Source: Solea solea
Lineage: Eukaryota; Chordata; Actinopteri; Pleuronectiformes; Soleidae
Reading direction: 5' to 3'
Length of the DNA: 64,000 bases
Assembly: GCF_958295425.1 (NCBI RefSeq)
Contig: NC_081141.1
Span: 16,760,680-16,824,679 of the forward strand
Positions within the stretch are counted from its first letter, which is position 1. Each line of letters opens with the position of its first letter. The position numbers were made by a program, and so were the translations under genes. Under the pieces are notes generated by a model. The model searched no databases. It was not told where the DNA came from and saw only the letters and a list, made by a program, of their open reading frames with translations. Below are positions 1 through 12,200 of the stretch, piece after piece.

Positions 1-1809
1 ACAACAACAACCGGCAACGCTGCTTGAATAATCACTCCTGGTTTTGCTGTGGATATCATTACTCGAACTGTTGGCCAGACCCCATCACGACGACATGCGT
101 AATAGTGCTTCCAGGAAGCGTGCTGAACAAAACGAATTTCTGGCTGTGGCTCAATGCCATTAAACCACTTTCCTCCTAAATTGATTATTGCATAGTTACA
201 GAATATGGTTCCTACGACTTTTCCGCTTCTACAGAATGGTTCTTGTGTTCTCACGGGGAAACAGACTTTCATAAAACTCGGACTAAAATGGTAAAATTTG
301 TGCATCATGAAGAGAGAAATGAAGAGTCAATAATCTGCTGACTGTAATGTCTTTGTGAGCATTAGAGAAATACTCAACTTTGACCAGCAGAGGTCAGCAG
401 ATACTAGGTAACCAGATGAATTACATGAGCTATCTTGAGTTCTCTGGAACATGTGTGGGAAACCATTATCATCAGTCTTTCTGCTAACATGTAATGCAAG
501 TGTCTGAAGATGTTTACTGTGGTTTCAAGTCTGGTTTAATGAGCTAATTATGGATCAGATACCAATCTCAGCTTCTCATAGCAAGTGTTATAAAAAATGA
601 AGTGATACAGATAATTAATGCCATGCAGAAAAAGGAGTGTGATCCTGTTACTGTGGGTTTCAAGGTGCTGCACTCTGTGTTACATGACAGATAGTATGTT
701 GTGAGTCCAAGTTCAGATCTGCCTCGATGGAGGTCTCATGACAATGCCAAGGGTAAAACGTTGGGGAATAGTTGTCATCCGAGCACGAAGGACGGACGCG
801 AGAGGACAGGCGGTGCTGTTACAGCGTGTGATCACTTTGTACAGAGGGGGTCATGTGGTGTTGGTATGCAGTGGAAAATCAGCAGTGGAGTTGTAGCATG
901 CTTTGTGACATCACTGGTCTTGTGACTGCATTGCTGCTGAAGAGGCTCACGTATGTTTAGCTGCCTCTAAAACCAAGTAAGGATGCAAAAACGTAGGTTT
1001 CTGACCAATAACAGTCTTTATTTTCAACCCAGGCCAGACTTTCCTGCAGGAAATATAAGACCAAAGCCTTTCAGGGGAAATCTGATTCTTATTTTTGCAC
1101 CTACCATAGTGTGTTGTGCGGATTCTTTTACACAACTGTGAAAAGCCCTATCAAATGTCAAAATGGTAGTTATGAAACAGTGATTACAAGAGTAGTTGTC
1201 TCACCCTCAGGAGAGGATTCACACAGTTCCCATGGCTTTATGTGTAGCGTGCCTTTTGAAATTTGCCTTTTATGAAAACAAATTATGTCCATTATGTCTC
1301 ATGAGGACAGGGACTACTATACACTTTCACTATGATGCGTTGAGGTGTTAAAAAAAAAACCCCGTGTCATGGACCAAATACTTTCACCTTCCCCCACACA
1401 GAGAGTGGGATGTGTTTACTGATGCACAGTTGACATAGATGGGCTTCATTTCTGTTTGCAATTAGTAAATTAGAGAGTAGAAACCCGCGCGCACACGTGC
1501 ACACACATTTACAAACATGCTAAGCCCACGTGCAGCACAGTACAGTACGGAGCATTCTCCGTGTGGTGCAGAGAAGGCACAGCGGGGGGTCATTTAGAGA
1601 GCGTGTGCGAGAGACGGAGAGTGCTGCGCAGAGGTAGAGGGAGGAGAGGAAATCAGTAAGTGGAACAAAGAAAACAGTGCAGGACATTCTGACCCAGAGC
1701 AAAGAGAATGGAACACTGTACACAGCTTGATTCACACTGTTTGTCTGCTTTTTGGCCCTTGTGATGGTGCCCCATGCCCAGACTGTGATAAGGGCATACT
1801 GGTGGTTTG

Positions 1810-1949
1810 CACACACACACACACACACACACACCTGTGCAGTGCACATGCACATATGTGTACATATGCACAGAGAGCGCAACTGTCCCCCTGTGCAATC
1901 CATGACAACACACAAATGTGCACGCGCACACACACACACACACACACAC
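1810..1949 (+). repeat. Two (CA)n microsatellites in tandem (1810-1834 and 1926-1949)
   Basis: Two CA runs about 90 bp apart. All of the overlapping open frames with His-Thr or Cys-Val runs here are products of these repeats. Confidence 0.9.
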
Positions 1950-2704
1950 TCATGGTTAATAATGTTCTCCAAGGATTGCAGGAGAGGAGATCGATAGCTA
2001 TTAAAAAGCACTGTGCGATTGTATTTCTCTCCCTCTCTAATGTGTGCTGACCATGATTTGTTTCAGTAAAAGCACACAGCCATTTCTTTTCATCGGGCCA
2101 CTTGCTATTACGGTAACAAGTAAATATTACAAGCAGCACATTTCCTTTTTTCCTTCCCAATAGGCTATATTTATTCCATATCCCTAAGTGGTGACAAGAG
2201 GGTCAGAAAACCTATATTTAGCCGTTTTTAAAAACAATAGCCACATAATGTCTGCGTCATGTATTGGCTTTAGGAAAGTGTTTGTGAGACGATCATCGTG
2301 CCATCGAGGAGCAGAGTTGAAAAAGTGTCCCGGACCCCCTGTGCTTTATATGATACGTTCAATAAACCGGAGAAGCTTACTACTTGTCCCCGTGAGCCCA
2401 CATGACTTTCTTTTATAATTGATTTACAGGGAAAGACTCTCAAAATAGACACATAGTGGAACAGGCTGTCTTGGCGAGGCATGTGTCTGCACATGCTTTT
2501 AAAAAAAAAGAGGGGGACATTATAAAAGAAGCTTCGGGTTGCTTTAGCAAAAGGCACGACATGCTGGCGTCGGGTCAGAGAACATTGTGATATTGTTTCC
2601 TGTCGGGATGACTGATTTCTGTGAGGATTGGCAGTTTTCTCTGGTATGCACGGTATGCACCCTTGACATTAAAACAGACCAGAAAGCAACAGTATATCGC
2701 ATAT

Positions 2705-2830
2705 TATGTCAAATGACTGCATGTCTCGTCATTCGTCCATCGTCTACATGAGGGTTGTGGAGGGCGCTGCAGAACAATCCCAGCTGGCACAGGGTGGAAA
2801 GGTGGGATACACTCGCCATCTATCCCAATG
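2705..2830 (-). repeat. Short dispersed repeat, 'AGCGGTAGAAGATGG' family, copy 1 (reverse)
   Basis: Plus strand shows CATTCGTCCATCGTCTACATGAGGGTTGTGGAGG, then CCCAGCTGGCACAGGGTGGAAAGG and ACACTCGCCATCTATCC. This is the reverse complement of the block series seen at 26490, 29108 and 33745. Confidence 0.6.
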
Positions 2831-4065
2831 ATTATATTCAACAATAATCATTTCACTTTTCACACTAGTGTAGCCTAAGCAGGGAAATGTATTGCGTTGT
2901 TGCTGAAACAAGTTACGATTTAGTCACCCCAAATGTCCCAATGTTTGCACTACCACTGCGGATGGGAATTGAGTTACGCTGAAGTGTTCCATGGGTCCCC
3001 GCGAATAAGTCAACTTTCACAACAATGCAGTAAATATTGAATGTAGTCGGCAGTGTAATCAGGCAACAAGTCCTGAACACTGCAGCCTCTGTTTGCTTTG
3101 AGTCAGCTTCTACCTTTTATGCCATGTGTGACTTGTCCCACGTACACTGCAAAATCCCCAGTTTAGAATCTATTCACCACACAGATTCATAGCAGAACGC
3201 TATCTGTGGCGGTTTCCTCCTGCGTTCACGTGAAAATGTTAATCTGCTGGATTAAAAAGAAAAATATGCCCCCGCACTGGCCTAGGTGTTTATCAGAACT
3301 ATTTCAACTGCAGACAGCAGTTGTTTGCACGAAGAAAAGCGCCCGCTTATCAGTTGCAGGACACCTATGCATTCACCACATACAGCGTTCTAAACCACGA
3401 ACATCACTGAACTCTGTGAAAATAAAAAAAAGTTCACACAAGGTTTAGCACAGTTCAAATCGACTCACAGGTGTTGCAGCGCGACTGAGCTGTTGGTTCT
3501 TCTTGGTGGCACAGTGGTAGACAGACAGCCTCAGTGTCACTCGTCCCATTAAAACGCCACCGGACTGTCAGTGAGATGTGAAGGGTCAATCAGTAGCAGG
3601 GCGAGAGGTCAAGAAGTCACAGTTAGGTCTCTGCATTGTTATTGTCCCGTCCCCTGGGCTGTGTAAAAGAGTTCGACAGCTGCCCTGGACCATAAAGACA
3701 CATTTACCCCACCCTGGCTAAGTGTAACCTGGTCCTATTCTCCGAAAGGACAAAATGGTTGGATGATCTGACGGTCAGATAAAACACACATGTAATACTT
3801 GATACTTGCCATTTAGCTTTTACTCTCCTATGAGGTGTTATGGACTACAGAGCCTGGTGTGGGTGGAGGGCTATAGTGCTCATTATCTGCTGCAGCTGTT
3901 ATGTCGCCGCAAGTGCAAGATGAGGAGAAAAGGGGCAGAGAAGAGGGTCTCTGCCCCTTACAGTACTGTCTGTATTATGCCGCTGATCCTTTTCTTTTTC
4001 TACCCACTACTCAGGTTTTACAGCCCACATGGCTAAATCACACAGCCACCCAGGAAATACACATG

Positions 4066-4067
<2 letters not shown>

Positions 4068-4094
<27 letters not shown>
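4068..4094 (+). repeat. (CA)n microsatellite
   Basis: Uninterrupted CA run of 27 bp. Confidence 0.95.
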
Positions 4095-4096
<2 letters not shown>

Positions 4097-7000
4097 GCTC
4101 AGGAGTGATTCATGGTTCCCCCCCTCGTTTCCCCCCGGGAGCAGTGACTCAGCGATGAAGAAGAAAGGAGCAGAACATAATACGGCGAAGTGAAAAGTGA
4201 CAAGAACAGAGAGCGGGTTGAGTGTCGTAAGTATGAGCAGTTTGGCCTTCAGTACTTTGAGGAGGCAGCAGGCACCGTGTGCAGCAGGGCTTCTGCTGAA
4301 CATGAGCTTCACGATGCATAATGTCTTAGTCACCGCGGGCAGCTCTGTGCAAGTCCCCTCTGGGAGTTAAAATTTCACCGTTGTTCAACACCTGTCGCAC
4401 TGCGCACTTGGTGTTATTAACACGTGGGATTTACGCTGGACGACCGTCTTCCCTTTGAAGAACCAATAAAGTCAGATTGAGATTCTGCAAGTGGACCTTG
4501 AGTTAAGCTTGGTTGGGATCTTATACAGTACACTGTATACTGCCCTGTTTGAAGGCGTAGGTATAGTGCAGATGGAATAGATGAATTCATATTTTAGAAT
4601 AATATTCAGAATAAAATTCAGAAAGTTACTCTTGGACACGGGAGCTTTCAGGCCGTTATGTAAATAGTGCCCGTGTAATTTGCAACCATGTTATTTTTGA
4701 AATATTTATAGCAATATTTAGCTGTGTTCTGCAAACTGTTTTTGCTTTATCGTTGTTTTGTGCCGCCATCATGACTGTGTTGGTGATAATCCTGATAATC
4801 CTGCACATTTTGATTGTTAAAAAAAAAAATAAAAAAAGCAATAAGGACCAATAGAGTGGCTGATTCTGGGAATGATGAAAGCAGACACAGTTGCTGAAAT
4901 GAGTGTACATGTACATGCAAATCACGCATTCTGGGTAAACCAGCAACAGATACTCTCACTGTATAATTATGAACAAAGATGCAGATGACACAATCAAAAA
5001 CAAACAACCTTTTTTTTACTCTCTGGTGAAAGGAAAATACCCACCTTTCTTGATACAAATCTACTACCTGGACTTAGTATGACCAAAAGGTTTTCATATT
5101 CAGTCATAAAAAAAAACCCACTGACATTTCAAGCAGCAATCGTCACATCAGTGCATTATTCCTCTCTCGTCCCTGCATGTTCAATGAACACCTGCCGACT
5201 TGCCCATTTGAGATAATCATCTACAGTTTCTGACCTGGACTCGTGGTTCTAATTGGTGCTGTTATGAGCTGTCAATGTGACCTTTCCAGAGACACAGAGA
5301 CACACTGTGAGTCACGGTGTGTAAAAGTGCAGCATCTTAAAACATGGCCAGGGCCACATGGTGTACAGTGCAGAGAGGGGGAGTGAACCCTCACAGTGAC
5401 TCACGGCTCTTTCTCTATGGGATGCTCTCAGCCTCTGTCTATGCGGGTGGCAAGTAGGTGTATGTACGTGGGACTGTCAGTGCGCGTGGTAGTACGTGGT
5501 GAACCTTCGAACGTCACATAAGTGCATGCGCGTGAACACATTTTCCTATAGTATTCCAGGTCTGAATGGTCCCTCTTGAGAAACGAAAAACAACCGTGGC
5601 CGAGGTGCCCGTGATGTATGTTGTGAAGAGAATGCCGAGCAAAGCGGAGTTTCCTTCAGCAGAGGAATCCCCCCTCAGATGCAGTGACCTGATTTCTTCC
5701 TGTCACACACAAGCACACGCCCACTCACACCTACATACAGTACAGTATGCGGTGCAGCCTGATGCATGAGTTCATTTAGCTTAAGAGTGTTGGCCGTTAA
5801 TTACACATTTGCTTACTCTCACTCTCTATTAGCCTGATATAAGGGACATGATGGAAGGGCTAAACAGGCAGGTCATTATTGGATCGACCTCTCTAATGGA
5901 GTATGATGATCTCTGACCTCTCATCTATTATGCTCACACCAGTTACAACCCTTGGCCACTGACACGGACAATTGGCTTGCACTTTGTCACATCAGTCTAA
6001 GGGAACTAGGCCTGGATCAGCACATGTGACAATGCTAGCCCCTTTTCTCATGCAGTCAGTGAGGCTGACAGGCTGGAGGAAGTGAGGGTGAGGTCTGATG
6101 ATTATCTGGCTGACAGGAAATCCCCTTTGTCTCTGAGGTTATCTATTTGCCTGCAGAGGAGACGCCATGACATGGAGAACAGAGAGGCCGTGTCACCGAC
6201 TACCGACTGGCTACAACTGTTGCTCAGGCCTTGTAGATGCACGAATCCAATGTGACCTTCGCTTACCACAGAATGACCTCAACATTTGCTGTACTGCGAA
6301 AGGTTTACCTTCAATACTGCAGCCCGGGAATCTCAGCCTGAGTTTCCATTAACACTAAACAGCATGCATCATGAGACTGGAGACTCGGCGTGTGCCAGAC
6401 CATCCCTCCATTCCCCGCCTGTGTGTCTTCTTACCTCCCTCAAGCCCTCTTACTGCGGGATATGTTGTTGTACGTAGCTGCCGGACATGAAATTTCACAG
6501 ACATATTACGTGTAATGGAACCCCACACTGTATACAAAAGCCACCACGGTGGTCTACCACCAGTGCTCCATATTCTCTGTTTACGTTTTACATCTGCAGG
6601 TGGCACGTGAACAGAGTTTACCAAGTAACATAAACTATTCTGTGTAAATACATGAGTATTTACTATCACTATAAGGAAATGAGTTTACTACCTTCTATCC
6701 GTCCATTAGCTATGTTGCTTAAACTGTGAGGGCCGCAGAGCCAGTGTACACAAGTGTACAACAATTCTGTCTCACACTTGGATTCACCAGACAGCAGCGA
6801 AAAGTACCCAATCCCCATTGCTCATTGTTAATTGGAAACTCTAAATTCACCCTTAGCCAGAGGGGGGGGACCACATCCAGTGTCTCAGTCTCAATCCTGG
6901 ATAAAACGGGAGGGTTGCATCAGGAAGTCTAAAAAAAAAATCGAAAAGCCGAACAAAAAAAGGTATAGACAGAGTGTGATCCATTTACACCTCTGAGTTG

Positions 7001-10000
7001 ACCATGTTCCAGTTGAAAGGTTAGAAAAGAATGGACGCAAACTTATCTTGGGCTCGCCGGTACCATTCGATAACTACACTCTACACAGAATTCTGCACAC
7101 AAACAGCATCGCACCATGTCCACGGATAAGTGTTGAGCAGTACTAGGTGAAACAAATAAGACAAAAGGGGAATTAACAGTTAAAGTGACGACCAGATGAG
7201 TGGAAACCGACTTGGAGTTCTATTTCGGGTATGTGAAGTTGCTCCAACCTTGAGTTGGAAATCTGATCGGACGTGGCATTCCAGTGGATTCTGGGACTGA
7301 CAATGACGTCCGACTACAACATTACTTCTTAGATTGAGCTAAAATGCTCGTCTGGACTCTGATTGTTATTGTCCGAAACGGCCATTTCTAAATGAAACTG
7401 TAGTTGTATGGATGTAGCCTGAGCATAATTTACCCTAACCAACACAAACGTGAGGTGAAAATGCAAACACCCATTGTTTATATTAAGATGCAAGCAAGTA
7501 CAGGGATCCAAGGTTCCTGCAATGAATAAAATATTGTTTTTTATTATAATCACATAACAGCGCTGTATTGTATGTTTCTGCCACAGAACTTTATTTTTTT
7601 TAAATGATGCATAGTCATCATTAGGCCCCCCACCACCCTCAAAAAAAAAAAAACCCACTCAAACCTGACTCATAAGAGATTTCAGTGGTTCATCGTTAGC
7701 TTTTAAGCGCAAATCGTGATATTTGATGACCTGCTTTTTTGTGTTAATGTGACGTCATGATACGAGAGGTCGCTTGTTTGTGTGCTTGCTCTGTGCAGGT
7801 GTGTTCCTGGGGGTTTTCGTGGGCCTGTTTGTCATTTGCTGTGGCACACAAACAATTCAGATTTACGAGAATTTCCCAGTGGTGACTGTGGTTTTTCTGT
7901 TTTCATCCGGTGGGACAGTCATGCTTGCACCTTGAGTGGCCATGTGTGTTTGTGGGCTGAGTGCGAGCGATTTTGTCTGCGCCCATGTGTCTGATGTGAC
8001 TGCAGGAGTTCATCTCTTACATGCTCTCGCGAGGCCAGTTGTGTGTCATGCACCCTGAGGTCTTGAGGTTTGTCTCTCACTACACAAGCGTGCAGGTGGC
8101 CCTGGTGGCAACCACACATTTCCAGTACTCTGCAGCACAACCTCATGTTCATCATTCTGTGGAAAAAAAACAAAAAAAAAACAAACAGGTTGAACCTCTT
8201 TTCATAGAAAGTATCTGACCTGCGAAACTGTTCTTTAGAAAACATGGAATCCCCGTCAACACGAGGGAGTTGCCCTGTTACTGAACCTCCACTTTGATCA
8301 TGATGTGAAGGGAGAAGACTTGAACGGAACATTTAATCATCCCATTTTGTTATCCAGTTTCTTTTCGTTTCACCCTCTCTTAATCTCGTTGTCACATGCA
8401 GGCACGCGAGGCGACTGTCTCCCTGTAGATATGCATGTCTGACAGACGAGGCTACATGTTCTTTGTCAGCTGCCCCTTTCTAAGCTAATGAAAGGAAATT
8501 TTAAGACCGCAAGAAAGGATCTGCCCAGTTTAAAGAGGCGCTCCCTTGTACTCATAATGCTGCAGCAGGTGAAAAGACTTACTAATCCCATTAAGACAAG
8601 TTCTTCATCTAATCATCCGAGACAGAAGGTGAGTGAATACAAAGAATCAAGGGACAGAACATAATACCATTGTAGGGAGGTCCCTGCAGTGCTCACTTAA
8701 AACCAAAGTCATTACATTCCAAGCGTCTTTCTTTTACACTCATCTATTGTTTTTAGCAACATCTACGAGAAGCGCCCAGGAAGACAGCCATCCCATAAAA
8801 TGACATGCACACAAACAAGTGTCCAGCTCTGCAGAGGCATTGTGCACATCGTTCTAGAGTCGTCCAGCGTGTGCAGACTTGGGCTGTAAACAAGACTGTG
8901 TTGTGTAATGTTCCACTTAGTCTATTAAAAGGGCCGCAGGAGGACATCAACCTGAGTGCACGAGTTCTTAACATAAAGCTGCAGCAGTGTGGACAGCTGA
9001 GGGCACTTTATCACAGCACAGCTTGGATCTGCTTTCATCAGCTGGTCCGCCCTGCGCGCTGCGTCTTCCTTGAGAGTGTTTATCATGTGTTGGTACAACA
9101 ATTTCCACGTGAAAAGGTGTTTACTGAAACCTGCATATATCTCCACATGCAGCCGACGCGGTCACATGTCCTTTTTTTTTTTTTTTCACCGTGAAATTTC
9201 AAAAACAAAGATTTTTTTCCGGCATGTTTACTGCATCATGTTTGGATCTGCATGTGCCCCACGCTGCACTGCTGTGTTGTCGAAGTGTCTGGTTAGATTT
9301 TAAGTAGTGGATGACACACAGGTGTCTGGCGCACGGAGACCTCCTGCTATAACTGATAATTCATGCTTAACATACACCCGCAAACAGACTTCTCACAAGT
9401 ATACCCACACAGGCACACACGCAGGCAGATGGTTTCCACACACACCCACTACTGAATTTACCATTCACATGCACATGCACATGCATCTCTTGCGATGCCC
9501 AGTATTTTGCAAGGACAGAGTGAGAGAGAAATAAGTTTATTGTCGCGACACACACGCAAGCATTTGACAATGACAAGCGTTGCGATATGAAGGGTTTTAG
9601 CCCAAAATGATTGTGTTTCTTTGGACAGGAAAACAACAATAATTGTGTGTCTGTGTCACTCAGTGCTTCAGAAGAAAATCAGTCGTCTTCACTTTAAACA
9701 CTTTTCTTTCTCTCTGTCTGAGTCAAATTGAGCTCCACCCTGCAGGGGACTCCTGTAATCTGAGTCAAAGACAGACCAACACTCATAGAAGTATCTGGAG
9801 ATGACATGGCCATCATGTCTGAACGATGTTGAAGCGCAAAACCAAATGGGAAGAGATGCAGAAACAGAACCGACGGAGAGTCATACAGTTAAATGAGTGA
9901 TAACTGCCACGTCCCAATGCTACTATTCAACAACTGACATTCATAACGTCCAGTTCCTCTCAACATCTGTGTTTAACGATGGAAGTGCCGCTGAATGACT

Positions 10001-10944
10001 CAGTTTGGATATTAGGTGATGGAGACACATCTTGCTCCTGTCCCGCAGCGGAACGCCCGCTCGTTTAACCACAATCACACACCCGCAATCAGATTAAATT
10101 GTTCCAAGACCGCCACTGTGTCATTTACGCTCACTCACACACGTAGAAGGCGCTCCATTTAGAAACACCGAAATCCAGAGATGGAAACTGCTAGAAATAG
10201 AAATAGAATAAGGACAGGAATAGAACAGTTACTTAAAAAAAAAATGAACTAGAGCTCTGGAAATAAATCTTTCCAGGCACAGTCAGCGTAAATCTCCAAA
10301 GAAAAGCACCCAGAGACATCTTAGGGGATATTTACAGTGCAGTCATCCACTTAAATTGGCACATTCTTTTTCTGGCTGCCCTACATTTATGCTGTCTTGG
10401 CTGTTCACTGTGCAGCACTGACAGCTAATCCGTGGTATTCAGGTGAGAGGTAGCTTCTGTACAGGATCTGGTTCTCTCTGGTCGGTTCTAAGTTTAATCT
10501 GTTGCCGTTATAATGCTAGGCCATGTGCTTTGCTGCACGGGGGTTAGAAATGAAAAAAAAAACCCACATAAATTATGAATAAATGAATGTGCAGCCTCAT
10601 TTCAGCAACTCTCAGACATCATTAGCTCTTCAACAATGTTAGCTTTTGGTTGCTACATGAAACCTGAGGATTTTTTTTGGGCACATTTCTCAACCGAGGC
10701 CTGCAATTTGAGGCCCCTTCCAAGTCAACTGTGCTCTAGTTCAGGGGGTAGTGTGCAAACAATCAGGGTGTCTGGTCTACAGGAAACGAGCACATAGTGC
10801 ATGGATTAATGGCTTTTATGGCCATACGATGGACTTACTATGTTGAGAAGACCTAACTGTCTTGAGTTCTGCACTTCTTAACTAGCACACTAGATAACAG
10901 GTTATAAACACCATGTCCTCACAACAGGTTGTTTACAGAAAGCC

Positions 10945-11160
10945 CAATGCTACGTAGCTCAGTGGTAGAGTCATGTGCCGATGTGTCCTTGGGCAAGACA
11001 CTGAACATATATATTTCATCCAAGTGGCATCCAGTAGTGATGTCACCCACAGGAATCTGAGCTTCAGTTTTGAAGCCTCCACAACTTTTGGAAGTTCAGA
11101 GGTGTCACCTTCAACCAGGCCGTCAGTCAATTTTCCTCATGGTCTATCGAAGAACATCCC
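10945..11160 (+). repeat. tRNA-like SINE fragment
   Basis: TAGCTCAGTGGTAGAG (10955-10970) is a tRNA-type A box, followed at once by the phrase GTGTCCTTGGGCAAGACACTGAAC that occurs in widespread fish repeats. The downstream part (about 11040-11095) also resembles a repeat. No complete cloverleaf can be drawn, so this is not called a tRNA gene. Confidence 0.55.
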
Positions 11161-12119
11161 ATAATTTGCAACTAAAACCATTAACTCCCACTAAGGTGGG
11201 AAGTAGACTCATTTTCAGTTTGTTTACTTGAAGGCCAATGGATTTTCATTTGAGAAAATAAAACCAAAATCAGATAATGAGCCAGTTCCTGATTACCGTT
11301 TAGAAATAGGAAAGTTAAAAAAACACAACAACAATCATTGAAAACGGAATAAGACAAAACGATTTCCTTTGATGTGCATAGAAACGGAAATCGGGAAACA
11401 AGCTTATACAAGCACAGCTTATTTTTTTTTGTGTCCCCGGAAACTACCGTCTTGACGCTATACCCAGAGGTCGTTACATACGTGCGAACGTACCAACCGT
11501 GCTTAAAGTCTAATGCAACGTGTCTTTGCACAGAAAATAGACTTTCCGTTTATAGCCAAGAAAACCAGACTACAGATCTTTATGGCTTTTGATATTTGTT
11601 TTTCATTTCCCTATTCCTAAATGATAAGGATTTTCGAGTTCCGAGAAGAATAACATGCACATATGAAGCATTGATGGTGACAGCATTTCAAAAGTGCTCT
11701 TTAACTTCCTCTCACTGTTTTCTTCTCGTTCCATCATCCTCGCCATCATCTGTCCTCTGTGTGTCTCTCATGCACATGTATTGTCCACCTCCGGTCAGGC
11801 GTATGTGGCGGCTGTTTAGAGTCTCTGTTGTTTCCTGCTGTTAATCCACTTCCCTCTGTAACACTTCCTTTCCCCTTCCCAGATACACTCACACACATAC
11901 TGACTTCTGCTAATGTGCTAAAACATGCACACGTGGATACAAACTCGTGCACATTCAAACACATGATACAAGCATGAATGTGTTTGTGGTGTATATGTTC
12001 AAATGTCTACATGCTTCCGTAATAATTAATAATACATTACTAATCCTCCAATGTAAATGGCCATATATGGTCATAAGACTGACTTGTGACCGTTCGTTTT
12101 CTGCATTTATTTTGTGCTC

Positions 12120-12200
12120 TTTGTAGAGATAGGGCAAGATGGCGGCAGATGATCCACTGTGGTGACCCCTAAAGGGCCAAAGAAGAAGAAGTAAATAGAG
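12120..12200 (+). repeat. Short repeat fragment ('gatccactgtggtgacccctaaaggg')
   Basis: GATGATCCACTGTGGTGACCCCTAAAGGGCCAAAGAAGAAGAAG is the 3' end phrase of a common fish repeat. Only about 80 bp remain. Confidence 0.45.

Larger units (their letters stand above)
1..10944. other. Non-coding region downstream of gadd45g, left part; no gene supported
   Basis: Holds CA microsatellites (1.81, 1.93 and 4.07 kb), a reversed short repeat (2.7 kb), a CACATG run (about 9466-9485) and many short A or T homopolymers. The stretch at about 5760-6010 is free of simple repeats and contains TTAATTAC and several TAAT-type sites, so it may be a conserved non-coding element. No spliced exon series was found on either strand. 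Confidence 0.6.

Noticed and set aside
1520..2160. Several overlapping frames with Cys-Val or His-Thr runs
   Set aside because: Direct products of the two CA microsatellites.
10945..11020. A possible tRNA gene from the A-box-like TAGCTCAGTGGTAGAG
   Set aside because: No B box in the right place and no cloverleaf; the following phrase is a fish repeat, so it is SINE-like.
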